The notes under the pieces are model-generated. The model did no database searches, was not told where the DNA came from, and saw only the letters and a program-made list of their open reading frames with translations. Below, one piece after another: positions 34,190-43,562 of a stretch of DNA of 64,000 bases (position 1 is the first letter of the stretch; every line of letters begins with the position of its first letter). The stretch is from Paraburkholderia sp. Tr-20389 (GTDB taxonomy: Bacteria > Pseudomonadota > Gammaproteobacteria > Burkholderiales > Burkholderiaceae): the NCBI RefSeq assembly GCF_017104565.1, contig NZ_JAAGPD010000001.1, forward strand, positions 868,001-932,000. Direction: 5' to 3'. The translations under genes were made by a program, and so were the position numbers.

Positions 34190-34459
34190 ATGAACATGTC
34201 GATCAAAGCCGCTTTCGTCACTGCAGTCGTCCTGGTTCCGGCACTGGCGTTCGCTCAGACGAACGTGCCTCTCACGCGCGGGCAGGTTCGCGCGCAACTC
34301 GTACAGCTGGAAAACGCCGGCTACAATCCGCTCGCTGATTGTTCGGGGGATTGTCCGGGAAGCCTGCAACGTGCTCAGGCCATCATCGCGCAACAGGAGG
34401 CCAACGCGAACGCCGCTTACGGTCCTGCGTTTAATGGTACGGAACAATCCGGCAAATAA
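34190..34459 (+). CDS. DUF4148-domain secreted protein
   Basis: 89 residues. Signal peptide MNMSIKAAFVTAVVLVPALAFA, then LTRGQVRAQLVQLENAGYNP, the hallmark of DUF4148, a family of small exported proteins common in Burkholderiaceae. Two Cys (ADCSGDCPG) follow, as is usual. AGAAGGG-type Shine-Dalgarno lies upstream. Function of the family is unknown. It is monocistronic. Confidence 0.9.
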   Translation: MNMSIKAAFVTAVVLVPALAFAQTNVPLTRGQVRAQLVQLENAGYNPLADCSGDCPGSLQRAQAIIAQQEANANAAYGPAFNGTEQSGK

Positions 34460-34592
34460 GTCGGATGCATTCCGACCCTTGCACGGTAATCAGCTCGAAT
34501 GCATGTGTTCGGCGCGCATGATCACGCGTTCGAACACATGAGCAATTTCCCACTGCATCGAACTGTGCCGCTATGGTTTGGCCGCCCACGCT

Positions 34593-35426
34593 TCAGCCGT
34601 CCGTCGAAACCGTCGTTGCCTCCCATGCATCGATTTCCGTCTTCGACGTCGACAGTTTTTCTCGCACGAACCCGAGTGCGTCGCTGCCGAGCAAAAGATG
34701 CGCGGGCGGGTGATCGGCAGCCATGACAGCCAGCATGGCGCGTGCAGCTTTCGTGGGATCTCCCAGTTGCTTGCCGCTTTTTTCTTCACGGGCTTTGCGG
34801 ATGGGGTTGAAGATATCGTCGTAATCCGCAATCGAGCGGGGCGTGCGCCTCATCGAGCGGCCCGCCCAGTCAGTGCGGAACGAGCCCGGCGCCACGGCCG
34901 TCACGGCAATGCCGAAGGCTTTGACCTCTTTGCCAAGCGCCTCGGAGATACCCTCCAGCGCGAATTTGCTCCCGCAGTAATACGCGATTCCCGGCATCGT
35001 GATGTGGCCGCCCATCGACGTGATATTCAGAATGTGACCGCGACGGCGCTTACGCATGAATGGCAGAACAGCCTTCATCATGGCGACCGCACCAAATACA
35101 TTCACATCGAACTGCTGGCGCATCTCCGACAGCGGCGTTTCCTCCATGATCCCTTCGTGTCCGTAGCCGGCATTGTTGACCAGTACGTCGATGGGTCCGA
35201 CGCCAGCCTCGATTTCCGCCACGACGCCGTCGATTGAGTCGAAGTCGGTCACGTCAAGCACACGCCCCCAAGCGGCATTCGCGGACAGAGACTCGAACTC
35301 GCGTTTTGCCTGCTCGCTTCTCACCGTACCGACGACTTGGTGACCCGCTGCCAGTGCTTCTTGTGCAAGGGCGCGACCGAAGCCGCTGCTGACGCCGGTG
35401 ATGAGCAGAGTTTTGCTGGATGCCAT
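34593..35426 (-). CDS. Short-chain dehydrogenase/reductase
   Basis: 277 residues. Classical SDR: TGVSSGFGRAL cofactor loop, NNAGYG, catalytic Ser in ILNITSMGG and the YxxxK motif as YYCGSK (Tyr, Lys). The C-terminal region RTDWAGRSM belongs to a common group of oxidoreductases of unknown substrate. It is divergent from an AraC-family gene (95 bases between starts), which probably controls it. Confidence 0.92.
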   Translation of the reverse strand: MASSKTLLITGVSSGFGRALAQEALAAGHQVVGTVRSEQAKREFESLSANAAWGRVLDVTDFDSIDGVVAEIEAGVGPIDVLVNNAGYGHEGIMEETPLSEMRQQFDVNVFGAVAMMKAVLPFMRKRRRGHILNITSMGGHITMPGIAYYCGSKFALEGISEALGKEVKAFGIAVTAVAPGSFRTDWAGRSMRRTPRSIADYDDIFNPIRKAREEKSGKQLGDPTKAARAMLAVMAADHPPAHLLLGSDALGFVREKLSTSKTEIDAWEATTVSTDG

Positions 35427-35520
35427 TGAAGCTTCTCCCAGATATCGGTTGGAGAGTGCATACTAATCTGGCCAACGGAGCACGATAAGCCGAGTTACGC
35501 TGATTTTCTTGCATAAAACT

Positions 35521-36492
35521 ATGAGAACGACACGCGCATCGAAGCAGTATCCGGATCTATCCGCTCGAAGCCAGAAACGCATGATTGCCTTGCTCCGCGC
35601 GTTGGCACCCGACGAAGGGTACAACCTCACGGCACTGCCAGGCGTGCGCATCCTGCGGTCGAACCGGGCACTGTCGCGCACGCCCGTTCTGTACGACCCT
35701 GGTATCGTGATCGTCTGCCAGGGCCGCAAGCGAGGCTATTTCGGCGAGCAACTCTATCTGTACGATGAGCGTCACTACCTCGCCGTATCCGTGCCTGTGC
35801 CGTTCAGCATGGAGACCGACGCGACAGCGGAGCGCCCGCTGCTCGCGCTGTATCTGCACCTCGATTTCACATTGGCCGCCGAGCTTGCGGAGCAGATCGA
35901 CCACGAAGGCGGAGCGGCGCCCTCACAAGCACCTCAGAGCATGATGTCGACGCCGATGGATGACGCAATGCAGGCGTCGGTGTTGCGATTCCTGGAGGCA
36001 ATGAATCGGCCGCTCGAAGCTGCCGTGTTGGGTGCCGGGTTATTGCGTGAACTGTATTTCCGGGTGCTCACGGGAGCCCAGGGAGCCTCGATGCGCGAGG
36101 CGTTGGCGTTGCGAGGACAATTCGGCCGGATAGGCCGGTCACTCCGACTGATTCATGCAAGCTATGCGCAGCCGCTCGACGTCACGCAACTCGCCGGCGA
36201 AGCGGGTATGAGTGTCCCGAGTTTTCACAGCCACTTCAAGGCCATTACGCAGGTGTCGCCGATGCAGTACGTGAAGTCGACGCGTCTGCATCAGGCTCGA
36301 CTGTTGATGGTGCGCAAGGACCTGACCGCCGAAGCGGCGGGACACGCCGTGGGTTACACGAGCCCATCGCAGTTCAGCAGGGAATTCAAGCGGCTCTTTG
36401 GTTTGACGCCGGCGGCGGAAGCGAAGCGTATGCGCGAGAGCTTCGCTATCCCCGCAGAATTCGCAGATACGGCTTACGTCTCTTCGCACTGA
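35521..36492 (+). CDS. AraC-family transcriptional regulator
   Basis: 323 residues. An N-terminal AraC_N effector domain (VLYDPGIVIVCQGRKRGYFG, YLAVSVPVPF) is followed by two HTH motifs (LDVTQLAGEAGMSVPSFHSHFK and AEAAGHAVGYTSPSQFSREF). A TTG twelve bases earlier could also start it, but the ATG is preferred. Being divergent to the SDR gene, it is its likely activator. This AraC_N/SDR pair is common in proteobacteria. Confidence 0.92.
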   Translation: MRTTRASKQYPDLSARSQKRMIALLRALAPDEGYNLTALPGVRILRSNRALSRTPVLYDPGIVIVCQGRKRGYFGEQLYLYDERHYLAVSVPVPFSMETDATAERPLLALYLHLDFTLAAELAEQIDHEGGAAPSQAPQSMMSTPMDDAMQASVLRFLEAMNRPLEAAVLGAGLLRELYFRVLTGAQGASMREALALRGQFGRIGRSLRLIHASYAQPLDVTQLAGEAGMSVPSFHSHFKAITQVSPMQYVKSTRLHQARLLMVRKDLTAEAAGHAVGYTSPSQFSREFKRLFGLTPAAEAKRMRESFAIPAEFADTAYVSSH

Positions 36493-36755
36493 TCGAGGCC
36501 CGCGCGGCCATCGAACGAGCGTGCTGTTCGCATCAGGCCCAAACCGAAAAAATTTTTTGTTCTCAACCTTTCGGACCCACCTTTCTCCCCGTTCCCGGCT
36601 CTTGCACTATTCGCAACATCAACACCGAACACGGTTGCTTGATCGCCCGGCGAACGTGCCCTGCCCGTTCCAGCGAAGCGCCTCCATCGATGAGCGGCAG
36701 CACGCAATCGCCCCATGCCCGCTGGCATGAACGGACAAATGAAAGGAGACAACCC

Positions 36756-38063
36756 ATGTCCTCACACCCCGCCATGCCGGTGGACGCTGAACAAGCGACC
36801 GCCGATGCAACCTTCCGGCGGGCAGCATGGCACTTTATGCCACTGCTGTTCATCTGCTACGTCGTTGCTTACCTTGACCGCGTGAACGTCGGATTCGCAA
36901 AACTGCAGATGCTGAACGATCTGCACTTCAGCGATGCAGTCTACGGACTCGGCGCCGGCCTCTTCTTTGTCGGTTACTTCTTCTTCGAGATTCCAAGCAA
37001 TCTGCTGCTGCATCGCGTGGGCGCCCGGCGCTGGATCGCGCGCATCATGGTGACGTGGGCAGTGCTTTCGCTCGCGACGGCCTGGGTGACCACACCCGCG
37101 ACGTTCTACGTCGTCCGCTTCCTTCTCGGTGTCGCGGAAGCAGGGTTCTACCCCGGCATGATTCTCTACCTGACTTACTGGTTTCCATCGCACCGCCGCG
37201 GGAAGATGATGGCCGTCCTCACAGCGGGCAATCCAGTATCGGGCATGATTGGCGGACCGCTTTCCGGATACATCATGCACACCTTTGCCGGAACCGCCGG
37301 ATATGCAGGATGGCAATGGCTTTTTATCATCGAAGCCGTGCCGGCTGTCGTGCTCGGAGTCGTCGTCTATTTCTTTCTCGACGACCGCGTGCAAGATGCA
37401 AAGTGGCTTACCGATCAGGAAAAAGCGCACATAGCGCGCGAGATAAGTGGCGACGCTGCGAAGCGCACGCACGGATCCGTCAAGGCGGCTTTCACGTCGA
37501 GGTGGGTGTGGTTGCTGTGCGTAATCCTGTTCGGCATCATCATGGGATCGTATGCGCTCGGATTCTGGCAACCGACGATCATCAAAAGCGCCGGCGTCAA
37601 CGACCCGTTGACCGTCGGTCTGCTCACCGTGATTCCCTATACCTGTGCGCTCATTGCCATGATTCTCGTTGGCCGTCACGCAGATCAAACGCGGGAACGC
37701 AGGTGGCACGTCAGCGCGCCCGCCCTCCTCGCCGCTCTTGGCTTCTGTATATGCGCGCTCAGTGGCAACCAGTTGATTCCATCGATGATCGGCTTGTCCC
37801 TCGCAGCAGCAGGCATCATCTCCGCATTACCGATGTTCTGGGCGCTTCCGACCTCGTTCCTCGGCGGCGCGGGCGCGGCGGCCGGCATCGCACTGATCAA
37901 TTCGACAGGCAACCTCGCGGGCTTCGTCAGTCCTTCGGTGATGGGATGGCTCAAAACCGAAACCCATTCGCTGACATCCGGCCTTTACCTCGTAGCGGGC
38001 AGCCTCACGCTCTCTGCGATTCTGATTCTGGTTTTTCTTCCCGCTCGCATCGTCAATCGATGA
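36756..38063 (+). CDS. MFS transporter, ACS family (sugar-acid or hexuronate type)
   Basis: 435 residues, 12 transmembrane segments. AYLDRVNVGFAKLQM in helix 1, RVGARRWIARIM in the loop 2-3 motif and RFLLGVAEAGFYPGMILYLTYWFP in helix 4 are typical of the ACS subgroup that carries tartrate, galactarate, glucarate and related acids. AAAGGAGACAACCC precedes the ATG. The dehydratase gene follows 57 bases later, so the two form an uptake-plus-dehydration operon for an aldonic or aldaric acid (inference). Confidence 0.93.
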   Translation: MSSHPAMPVDAEQATADATFRRAAWHFMPLLFICYVVAYLDRVNVGFAKLQMLNDLHFSDAVYGLGAGLFFVGYFFFEIPSNLLLHRVGARRWIARIMVTWAVLSLATAWVTTPATFYVVRFLLGVAEAGFYPGMILYLTYWFPSHRRGKMMAVLTAGNPVSGMIGGPLSGYIMHTFAGTAGYAGWQWLFIIEAVPAVVLGVVVYFFLDDRVQDAKWLTDQEKAHIAREISGDAAKRTHGSVKAAFTSRWVWLLCVILFGIIMGSYALGFWQPTIIKSAGVNDPLTVGLLTVIPYTCALIAMILVGRHADQTRERRWHVSAPALLAALGFCICALSGNQLIPSMIGLSLAAAGIISALPMFWALPTSFLGGAGAAAGIALINSTGNLAGFVSPSVMGWLKTETHSLTSGLYLVAGSLTLSAILILVFLPARIVNR

Positions 38064-38120
38064 GATTCCCGGTGCGCGTACAACGGGACGCACTGCATTG
38101 ATGTTTATCTGGAGAAAGTC

Positions 38121-39878
38121 ATGGCTGACAAGAAAGATGCCCCCCAGGCCCCCGTGGAAGCAACGGGCATGAAGCGTGGACTGACGTCTTACGGTGATCA
38201 GGGATTCTCGCTTTTCCTTCGCAAGGCATTCATCAAAGGCGCTGGATATACGGACCAGGCGCTGGATCGTCCCGTCATTGGCATCGTGAACACTGGCAGC
38301 GGCTTCAACGCATGCCACGGCAACATGCCGCAACTGGTCGAAGCGGTGAAGCGCGGCGTGATGCTCGCGGGTGGCTTGCCCGTCGACTTCCCCACTATCT
38401 CGATCCACGAAAGTTTCTCGTCGCCGACATCAATGTATCTCCGCAATCTGATGTCGATGGATACCGAAGAGATGATTCGGGCGCAGCCGATGGACGCGGT
38501 CGTGTTGATCGGTGGATGCGACAAGACAGTCCCGGCACAACTGATGGGCGCGGCATCCGCCGGCATTCCGGCTATCCAGCTTGTCACCGGCTCGATGCTG
38601 ACGGGATCGCATCGCGGCGAACGTGTCGGCGCGTGTACCGACTGCCGACGTTACTGGGGGAAGTTTCGCGCGAACGAAATCGATCAGGAAGAGATCGCCG
38701 ACGTGAATAACCAGCTTGTCGCGAGCGTCGGCACCTGTTCGGTAATGGGCACCGCCAGCACGATGGCATGCATTGCCGAAGCGTTGGGGATGACCGTGCC
38801 TGGCGCGGCGACGCCGCCTGCTGTGACTTCCGACCGAATCCGTGTGGCAGAACAAACCGGCACGGTTGCAGTCAGGATCGCGAGCGAACGCTTGACCATC
38901 GACAGGATTCTCACGCCAAAGGCTTTCGAGAACGCGATGCGCGTGCTGCTGTCGATTGGCGGATCGACGAATGCGATCGTCCACCTCGCTGCTGTTGCGG
39001 GTCGCCTGGGCCATAAGATCGACCTGGACATGCTTGATCGCATGGGCAAGGAAACGCCGGTGTTGCTGGACCTCAAGCCTACGGGCCAGCATTATATGGA
39101 AGACTTCCATAAGGCAGGAGGTGTCGTCACTTTGCTTCGCGAGTTGAAGCCTCTGCTGCATCTGGATGCGCTGACCGTGACGGGACGTACCCTCGGCGAA
39201 GAGATCGAAGCAAGCGGCGCTGGGTTCAGACAGGATGTCGTGCGTTCGTTCTCGGACCCTATCTACCCGCAAGGCGGCCTTGCCGTGCTCCGTGGCAACC
39301 TCGCGCCCGCAGGGGCGATCATCAAGCAATCGGCCGCCGATCCCGCGCTCATGGAACACGAGGGCCGGGCTGTCGTGTTCGAGAACGTAGAAGATCTGAT
39401 CAACCGGATCGACGATGAAGCACTGGACGTCAAGCCGGACGATGTTCTCGTACTGAAGAACATCGGACCGGTCGGCGCACCCGGCATGCCGGAAGCGGGG
39501 TATATCCCGATCCCCCGCAAACTCGCGAGGGCCGGCGTAAAGGACATGGTGCGGATTTCGGATGGACGCATGAGCGGAACTGCTTTCGGCACAATCGTAC
39601 TGCACGTGACGCCCGAAGCCGCGATCGGCGGGCCGCTCGCTTATGTGCGCAACGGCGACCGCATTCGTCTTAGTGTGTCTCGTCGCGAGATCGCGCTGCT
39701 GGTTGCCGATGAAGAAATGCGGAAGCGTGCCGAAGCAATGCCCGTCGAGCGGCCAACCGCCGAACGTGGTTATCGCAAGCTTTTCCTGCAAACGGTCACC
39801 CAAGCCGACGAGGGTGTCGATTTCGATTTCTTGCGTTCAGCGAGTCTGCAGAAAGATCAGGCGTCGAAGCTCGGATAG
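38121..39878 (+). CDS. IlvD/Edd-family sugar-acid dehydratase
   Basis: 585 residues. Iron-sulfur-cluster dehydratase: GGCDKTVPAQLMGA and GTCSVMGTASTMACI hold cluster cysteines, and ISDGRMSGTAFGTIVLHVTPEAA is the family C-terminal signature. The length and CTDCRRYWGKFRANEI place it with arabinonate/xylonate/galactonate-type dehydratases more than with anabolic IlvD. Product would be a 2-keto-3-deoxy acid. Encoded after an ACS carrier and ended by a strong terminator. It may feed the KGSADH-like enzyme at 12289-13893, but that gene is distant. Confidence 0.92.
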   Translation: MADKKDAPQAPVEATGMKRGLTSYGDQGFSLFLRKAFIKGAGYTDQALDRPVIGIVNTGSGFNACHGNMPQLVEAVKRGVMLAGGLPVDFPTISIHESFSSPTSMYLRNLMSMDTEEMIRAQPMDAVVLIGGCDKTVPAQLMGAASAGIPAIQLVTGSMLTGSHRGERVGACTDCRRYWGKFRANEIDQEEIADVNNQLVASVGTCSVMGTASTMACIAEALGMTVPGAATPPAVTSDRIRVAEQTGTVAVRIASERLTIDRILTPKAFENAMRVLLSIGGSTNAIVHLAAVAGRLGHKIDLDMLDRMGKETPVLLDLKPTGQHYMEDFHKAGGVVTLLRELKPLLHLDALTVTGRTLGEEIEASGAGFRQDVVRSFSDPIYPQGGLAVLRGNLAPAGAIIKQSAADPALMEHEGRAVVFENVEDLINRIDDEALDVKPDDVLVLKNIGPVGAPGMPEAGYIPIPRKLARAGVKDMVRISDGRMSGTAFGTIVLHVTPEAAIGGPLAYVRNGDRIRLSVSRREIALLVADEEMRKRAEAMPVERPTAERGYRKLFLQTVTQADEGVDFDFLRSASLQKDQASKLG

Positions 39879-39917
39879 GAGGTTAGTACAGGTATTGCCT
39901 CTTTTTTGCGGCACAAC

Positions 39918-39945
39918 GGCCCCGTCTTCGCGGGGCCTTTCTTTT
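39918..39945 (+). terminator. Rho-independent terminator after the dehydratase gene
   Basis: A 7-bp stem GGCCCCG / CGGGGCC with loop TCTTCG is followed by TTTCTTTT. Position 40 bases after the stop codon fits the end of the MFS-dehydratase operon. Confidence 0.88.
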
Positions 39946-39999
39946 AGCAACTGTTCTATTCAGCAACCACGCGTGCGGCTCGCAATTCGAGTAAAGCAG

Positions 40000-40896
40000 T
40001 CACGGCTGCATGTCGCCGTGAGGACGATTGAACAAACCCAGCGCCTCGCGGGCAAACACCTCCACCAGCGCAAAACGAGGTGTATGGCGCGCCATGATCA
40101 GCCCGATGCGGCGAACCGGTGCGCGTTCCGGCAGCGGTATGCGCGTGATAGCCAGTCCGCTCGTCCACATCGACGGCCAATCGGGCAATAGAGAGACGCC
40201 TAGCCCCTTGTCCACGAGCGTCGCAATGGCAAGCAAGCCGTCGATCTCCAGTCTCGAGCGCGTATGGATATGGTGATCGCGAAGGTATCTGTCCGCAAGC
40301 TGGCCGCCGAGAACCGAGCGAGCGTAGCGAATGAACGGTTCGTTTTGCAGAACCTCGTGAGCGTCCCGCCCCACCATCGACTCGTGGGCAACGACAACCA
40401 GCGGCTCCTCCGTGAGCGGTTGCCATTCACACGTCTTCGGCATCGCGAACTGAGGCTCTACTACGATCGCCACGTCCAGTTCGCTGGCAGCCACTTTCCG
40501 GCACAGTTCGACAGAACTGCCGGGCTCCACGAAGAGCTTCATATCAGGATGGTGGGCATAAACACGCTGCAACACCGACGGCAATACGCTCACCATTGCC
40601 GACACGAATACGCCGACCCTCAGTTCGCCAATCTGCGTCTGGCCGTCCTGTGCGATTGCCTGCATGTCGCGCATCGCTCGCAGAAGCGCCTGCGCGCTGT
40701 CGAGAACCTTGACTCCTTCCGCCGTAGGTCTGACGTATCGGCCGGAACGCTGGATGAGCGGTGCGCCCAAAGTCTCCTCCAGCGAGCGAATGCGGGCCGC
40801 CACTGCTGTTGCAGTCAGCCCAAGGCGTCGCGCGGCTTCTGCAATCGACCCGCTTTCCACCACCGCGACGAAACTTTGCACGTAACGAATGTCCAT
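40000..40896 (-). CDS. LysR-type regulator
   Basis: 298 residues from MDIRYVQSF. HTH about 18-60 (SIAEAARRLGLTATAVAARIRSLEE), then a type-2 binding-protein effector domain (IGELRVGVFVSAMVSVLP). It lies convergent to the sugar-acid operon and downstream of its terminator, so it could control that operon or the neighbouring glycoside-hydrolase gene. No 43-bp element is nearby. Confidence 0.93.
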   Translation of the reverse strand: MDIRYVQSFVAVVESGSIAEAARRLGLTATAVAARIRSLEETLGAPLIQRSGRYVRPTAEGVKVLDSAQALLRAMRDMQAIAQDGQTQIGELRVGVFVSAMVSVLPSVLQRVYAHHPDMKLFVEPGSSVELCRKVAASELDVAIVVEPQFAMPKTCEWQPLTEEPLVVVAHESMVGRDAHEVLQNEPFIRYARSVLGGQLADRYLRDHHIHTRSRLEIDGLLAIATLVDKGLGVSLLPDWPSMWTSGLAITRIPLPERAPVRRIGLIMARHTPRFALVEVFAREALGLFNRPHGDMQP

Positions 40897-40962
40897 GACC
40901 GATTTTACGATGCGGCACACTGCATCCGCACGTGTTCGATCATCTCGCTCGTTATGCGGGTA

Positions 40963-42237
40963 TCAGTTGTCCGGGTTGCCCGAAACGAAAGAGGCGAACG
41001 CACTGTACGGCGGATTCAGTGCAACGCCGTCCTTCATAATGCCGAACGTATTGTTCCCGCTATCGAGGATGTAGTACATCACGGACTGAACGTTGTGCGC
41101 TTTCCGCCCTTGATAGAAACTGCCCAGCGTTTTCGTAATGTAGCTGGCGCGATAGTCCTGAGCCTTCTCCGGGCCCGTGTTCCATTCCGTGATCATGAAC
41201 GGTACGCCATATCGTGCCTTGCAATACGTCGGGAGATCGAATCCCGGGCCCGCGCCATCCATTCCGATGTTGAAGATGTCGCCATACACCTCGTAGTTGT
41301 GCCAGGTCGTGATGTCCCAACGCACTTTCGGGTGCCCGCCCGTGCCATCCGGTTGCATGCCGTCCCACAACGCGTCCGCTGCGCCGATATCGGCAACGCA
41401 GAAGTTGATACCGCATTTCGCGGATGACTGCACCGCCTTCACGCCGTCGATCATTCCACGCATCGCCCCGCGCATGACGGGCCAATTCAGGTTATTGAAG
41501 TCGATGGCCTTGGTGCCGGCGTTGGTGAAGTCAAGAACTGTTGCGTTTTGACGCGTCAACTCATTCCCACACTCATACATCGTGACGCCGTATTGCTTGA
41601 GCGCGTTTGCGATGGACATGGCAGCCTGCAATCCGCGGTTATAGGCGGCAGACTCGCTCGGAAACAGATTGTTATTCGAATCGTAGATGCCCATGTTGAT
41701 GAGCACCAGCAGCGAAATTCCATTCGACTGAAACGCTTGAGCCAGTTTGGAAACGGCGCTGATCTGCGCGGGATCGTCAGTGCATCCGACGCGGTAGGTC
41801 GTGCAACCTATCCCTTTGAGGATCGATACGAGCTGCGCCGGCTTATACGTATAGTCGTAGTGTCCGTTGATACCGTAGAACATTCCCGCCTGGGCTGCGA
41901 CAGCGACGCGTGGATCGCTGCAAGGCAGCCAGACGTCGAGGTCCGCGCACACATAGAACTGCCCGCCCGTACCGATGTGCCAGATCTTCCCGCCATACCA
42001 GAGCAACAGCGACACGTTATACGTGTTGCCCACGGTAAGCCCATTGCGATATACGACGCCGTTCTTGACCGTCCACCTCGATCCCATCTTGTCGATGATG
42101 ACGGAAGCCGAAGGAATCGTCGTGCCGTCCGGTGACGCTCCACTGGTTACGGCTCCGAAAGCCTGTCCATACGTGCTCATGAGATATCCACCACCCAGAG
42201 CCGTCAGGCTGCCAAGAAATTGACGTCGCTTAATCAT
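40963..42237 (-). CDS. Tat-exported glycoside-hydrolase-like protein (GH-A clan)
   Basis: 424 residues. MIKRRQFLGSLTALGGGYL is a twin-arginine signal. Residues about 45-110 form a small beta domain (WTVKNGVVYRNG, LLLWYGGKIWHIG). From about 115 a TIM barrel has YECGNELT (Asn225-Glu226, acid/base) and FMITEWNTG (Glu351, nucleophile), the GH-A clan layout seen in GH5, GH39 and relatives. The substrate polysaccharide is unknown. Upstream DNA is unusually AT-rich for this window, which suggests transfer or strong regulation. It is not part of an evident polysaccharide cluster. Confidence 0.83.
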   Translation of the reverse strand: MIKRRQFLGSLTALGGGYLMSTYGQAFGAVTSGASPDGTTIPSASVIIDKMGSRWTVKNGVVYRNGLTVGNTYNVSLLLWYGGKIWHIGTGGQFYVCADLDVWLPCSDPRVAVAAQAGMFYGINGHYDYTYKPAQLVSILKGIGCTTYRVGCTDDPAQISAVSKLAQAFQSNGISLLVLINMGIYDSNNNLFPSESAAYNRGLQAAMSIANALKQYGVTMYECGNELTRQNATVLDFTNAGTKAIDFNNLNWPVMRGAMRGMIDGVKAVQSSAKCGINFCVADIGAADALWDGMQPDGTGGHPKVRWDITTWHNYEVYGDIFNIGMDGAGPGFDLPTYCKARYGVPFMITEWNTGPEKAQDYRASYITKTLGSFYQGRKAHNVQSVMYYILDSGNNTFGIMKDGVALNPPYSAFASFVSGNPDN

Positions 42238-42896
42238 CGAAAATGAGTTCTCTCGAGAAAGTTTAAGGGAACAAAAAATTTGGTTTTCGTTCGTATATGC
42301 GAACCCGAAGGACAGAACGATCGAGTTCTATTTAAACAGTACTGCTTACTGATAATGGCAATGAGTCGCCTGCTCGATGCGCGGAATTGAAGGCCCGGAG
42401 ATCGACTCTTTGAGGTGGCGACGCAATTTGGCTGCGGGTTCATCCCGCCACCTGTTGCCGCTCATTCCGATGCGTTACGCAAACATCTCCCTGCGTAAGC
42501 AAAGGGAGCGTGCAACTCGTTCGCCCCCGCCGTTCGACCGGGGTAAATAATACCCGTCTAACGATTTGATTTACATACTTCTCGCCTGCCAATAGGCCAA
42601 TTAGCGAGATTCTTTCCGCCGTTAATTTCAGGAAAGGAAATTCCGCCTTATTCGAAAACGCGGGAAAAGATGTTTCATCTTTTTGAACCGCCTTACCTGG
42701 CGAGCCGGTATTTATTGGACTTATTGCGCTGCAACCAGGTCATACCTTGCCTTGAGAAGGTCGCGACCAGGGTCGAGCGCCGGTTCGGCTCTCTCTTTGA
42801 AGTCACAATTACCGACCGCCACGCAGTGTAGAACCGGTGAAAATTTAATCGCGATGAGAAAATCTTTTCGGAATCGACCCCGAACTCAAATGACAC
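42238..42896. other. Long AT-rich intergenic region
   Basis: About 660 bases upstream of the glycoside-hydrolase gene and downstream of the Lrp-type gene, noticeably lower in GC than the rest. It contains an inverted repeat GTTCG-N6-CGAAC (42289-42304) near the hydrolase start and an AT-rich 8-bp hairpin AAAAGATG/CATCTTTT (42665-42683). No convincing gene is present. Confidence 0.5.
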
Positions 42897-43328
42897 TCAG
42901 GCCTTGTGCGTCGACAGCAGGATGCTGGTCTCCGTATTCGCGATCCCATCGATCAGCCTGATCGCTGCCAGTACGCGATCGAAGTTCTCCAGCGAATCGG
43001 CGTGCAATTCGGCGATCAGATCCCAACGCCCGTTGGTGCTGTGAATGGTGGCCACGCTTGGATGCCCGCGCAAGACCTTGACGACATCGGCAGCCCGGTT
43101 GCCCTGCACGGCGATCGACATCAGCGCACGGATGCGATGCTTCTCCGCCGCGGGCTTGAGCCGGACCGTATACCCGACGATCACGCCGTGCTTCTCCAGC
43201 CGCAAGAGCCGGTTTTGCACCGTCGCGCGCGCCACTCGCAGTTCCTTCGCCAGCGTGACGACGGAAGCGCGCGCGTTATCGCGCAACAACGCGATGAGCT
43301 GACGATCGACGTCATCGAGATTGATCAT
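42897..43328 (-). CDS. Lrp/AsnC-family regulator
   Basis: 143 residues. N-terminal HTH (NLDDVDRQLIALLRDNARASVVTLAKEL, ARATVQNRLLRLEKHGVI) and a C-terminal RAM effector domain (ALMSIAVQGNRAADVVKVLRGHPSV). AAAGGTAA precedes the ATG chosen; the frame runs further up. It is divergent from ornithine cyclodeaminase and CtlX genes, which it probably controls in response to an amino acid such as arginine or ornithine (inference). Confidence 0.93.
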   Translation of the reverse strand: MINLDDVDRQLIALLRDNARASVVTLAKELRVARATVQNRLLRLEKHGVIVGYTVRLKPAAEKHRIRALMSIAVQGNRAADVVKVLRGHPSVATIHSTNGRWDLIAELHADSLENFDRVLAAIRLIDGIANTETSILLSTHKA

Positions 43329-43562
43329 CTGTTTACCTTTGACGCGATGAATGGGCGCACAGCATAAGGGCACCGTCTCGCGAAACACCATACGCTTGAA
43401 CAAATTGCTATCCGGACTCTAGCAAAATGCCCGAAAGCTGGACACTTTTAGCACCTTTGCCATCTTTCTGTTGGCTGCCCTCGTCGAAATAATGTCTCTG
43501 TCGGCGGCGTATCATGCCGCAAACCGCTTAGGCAACAGATCTGATCGACAGGAGACAACACC

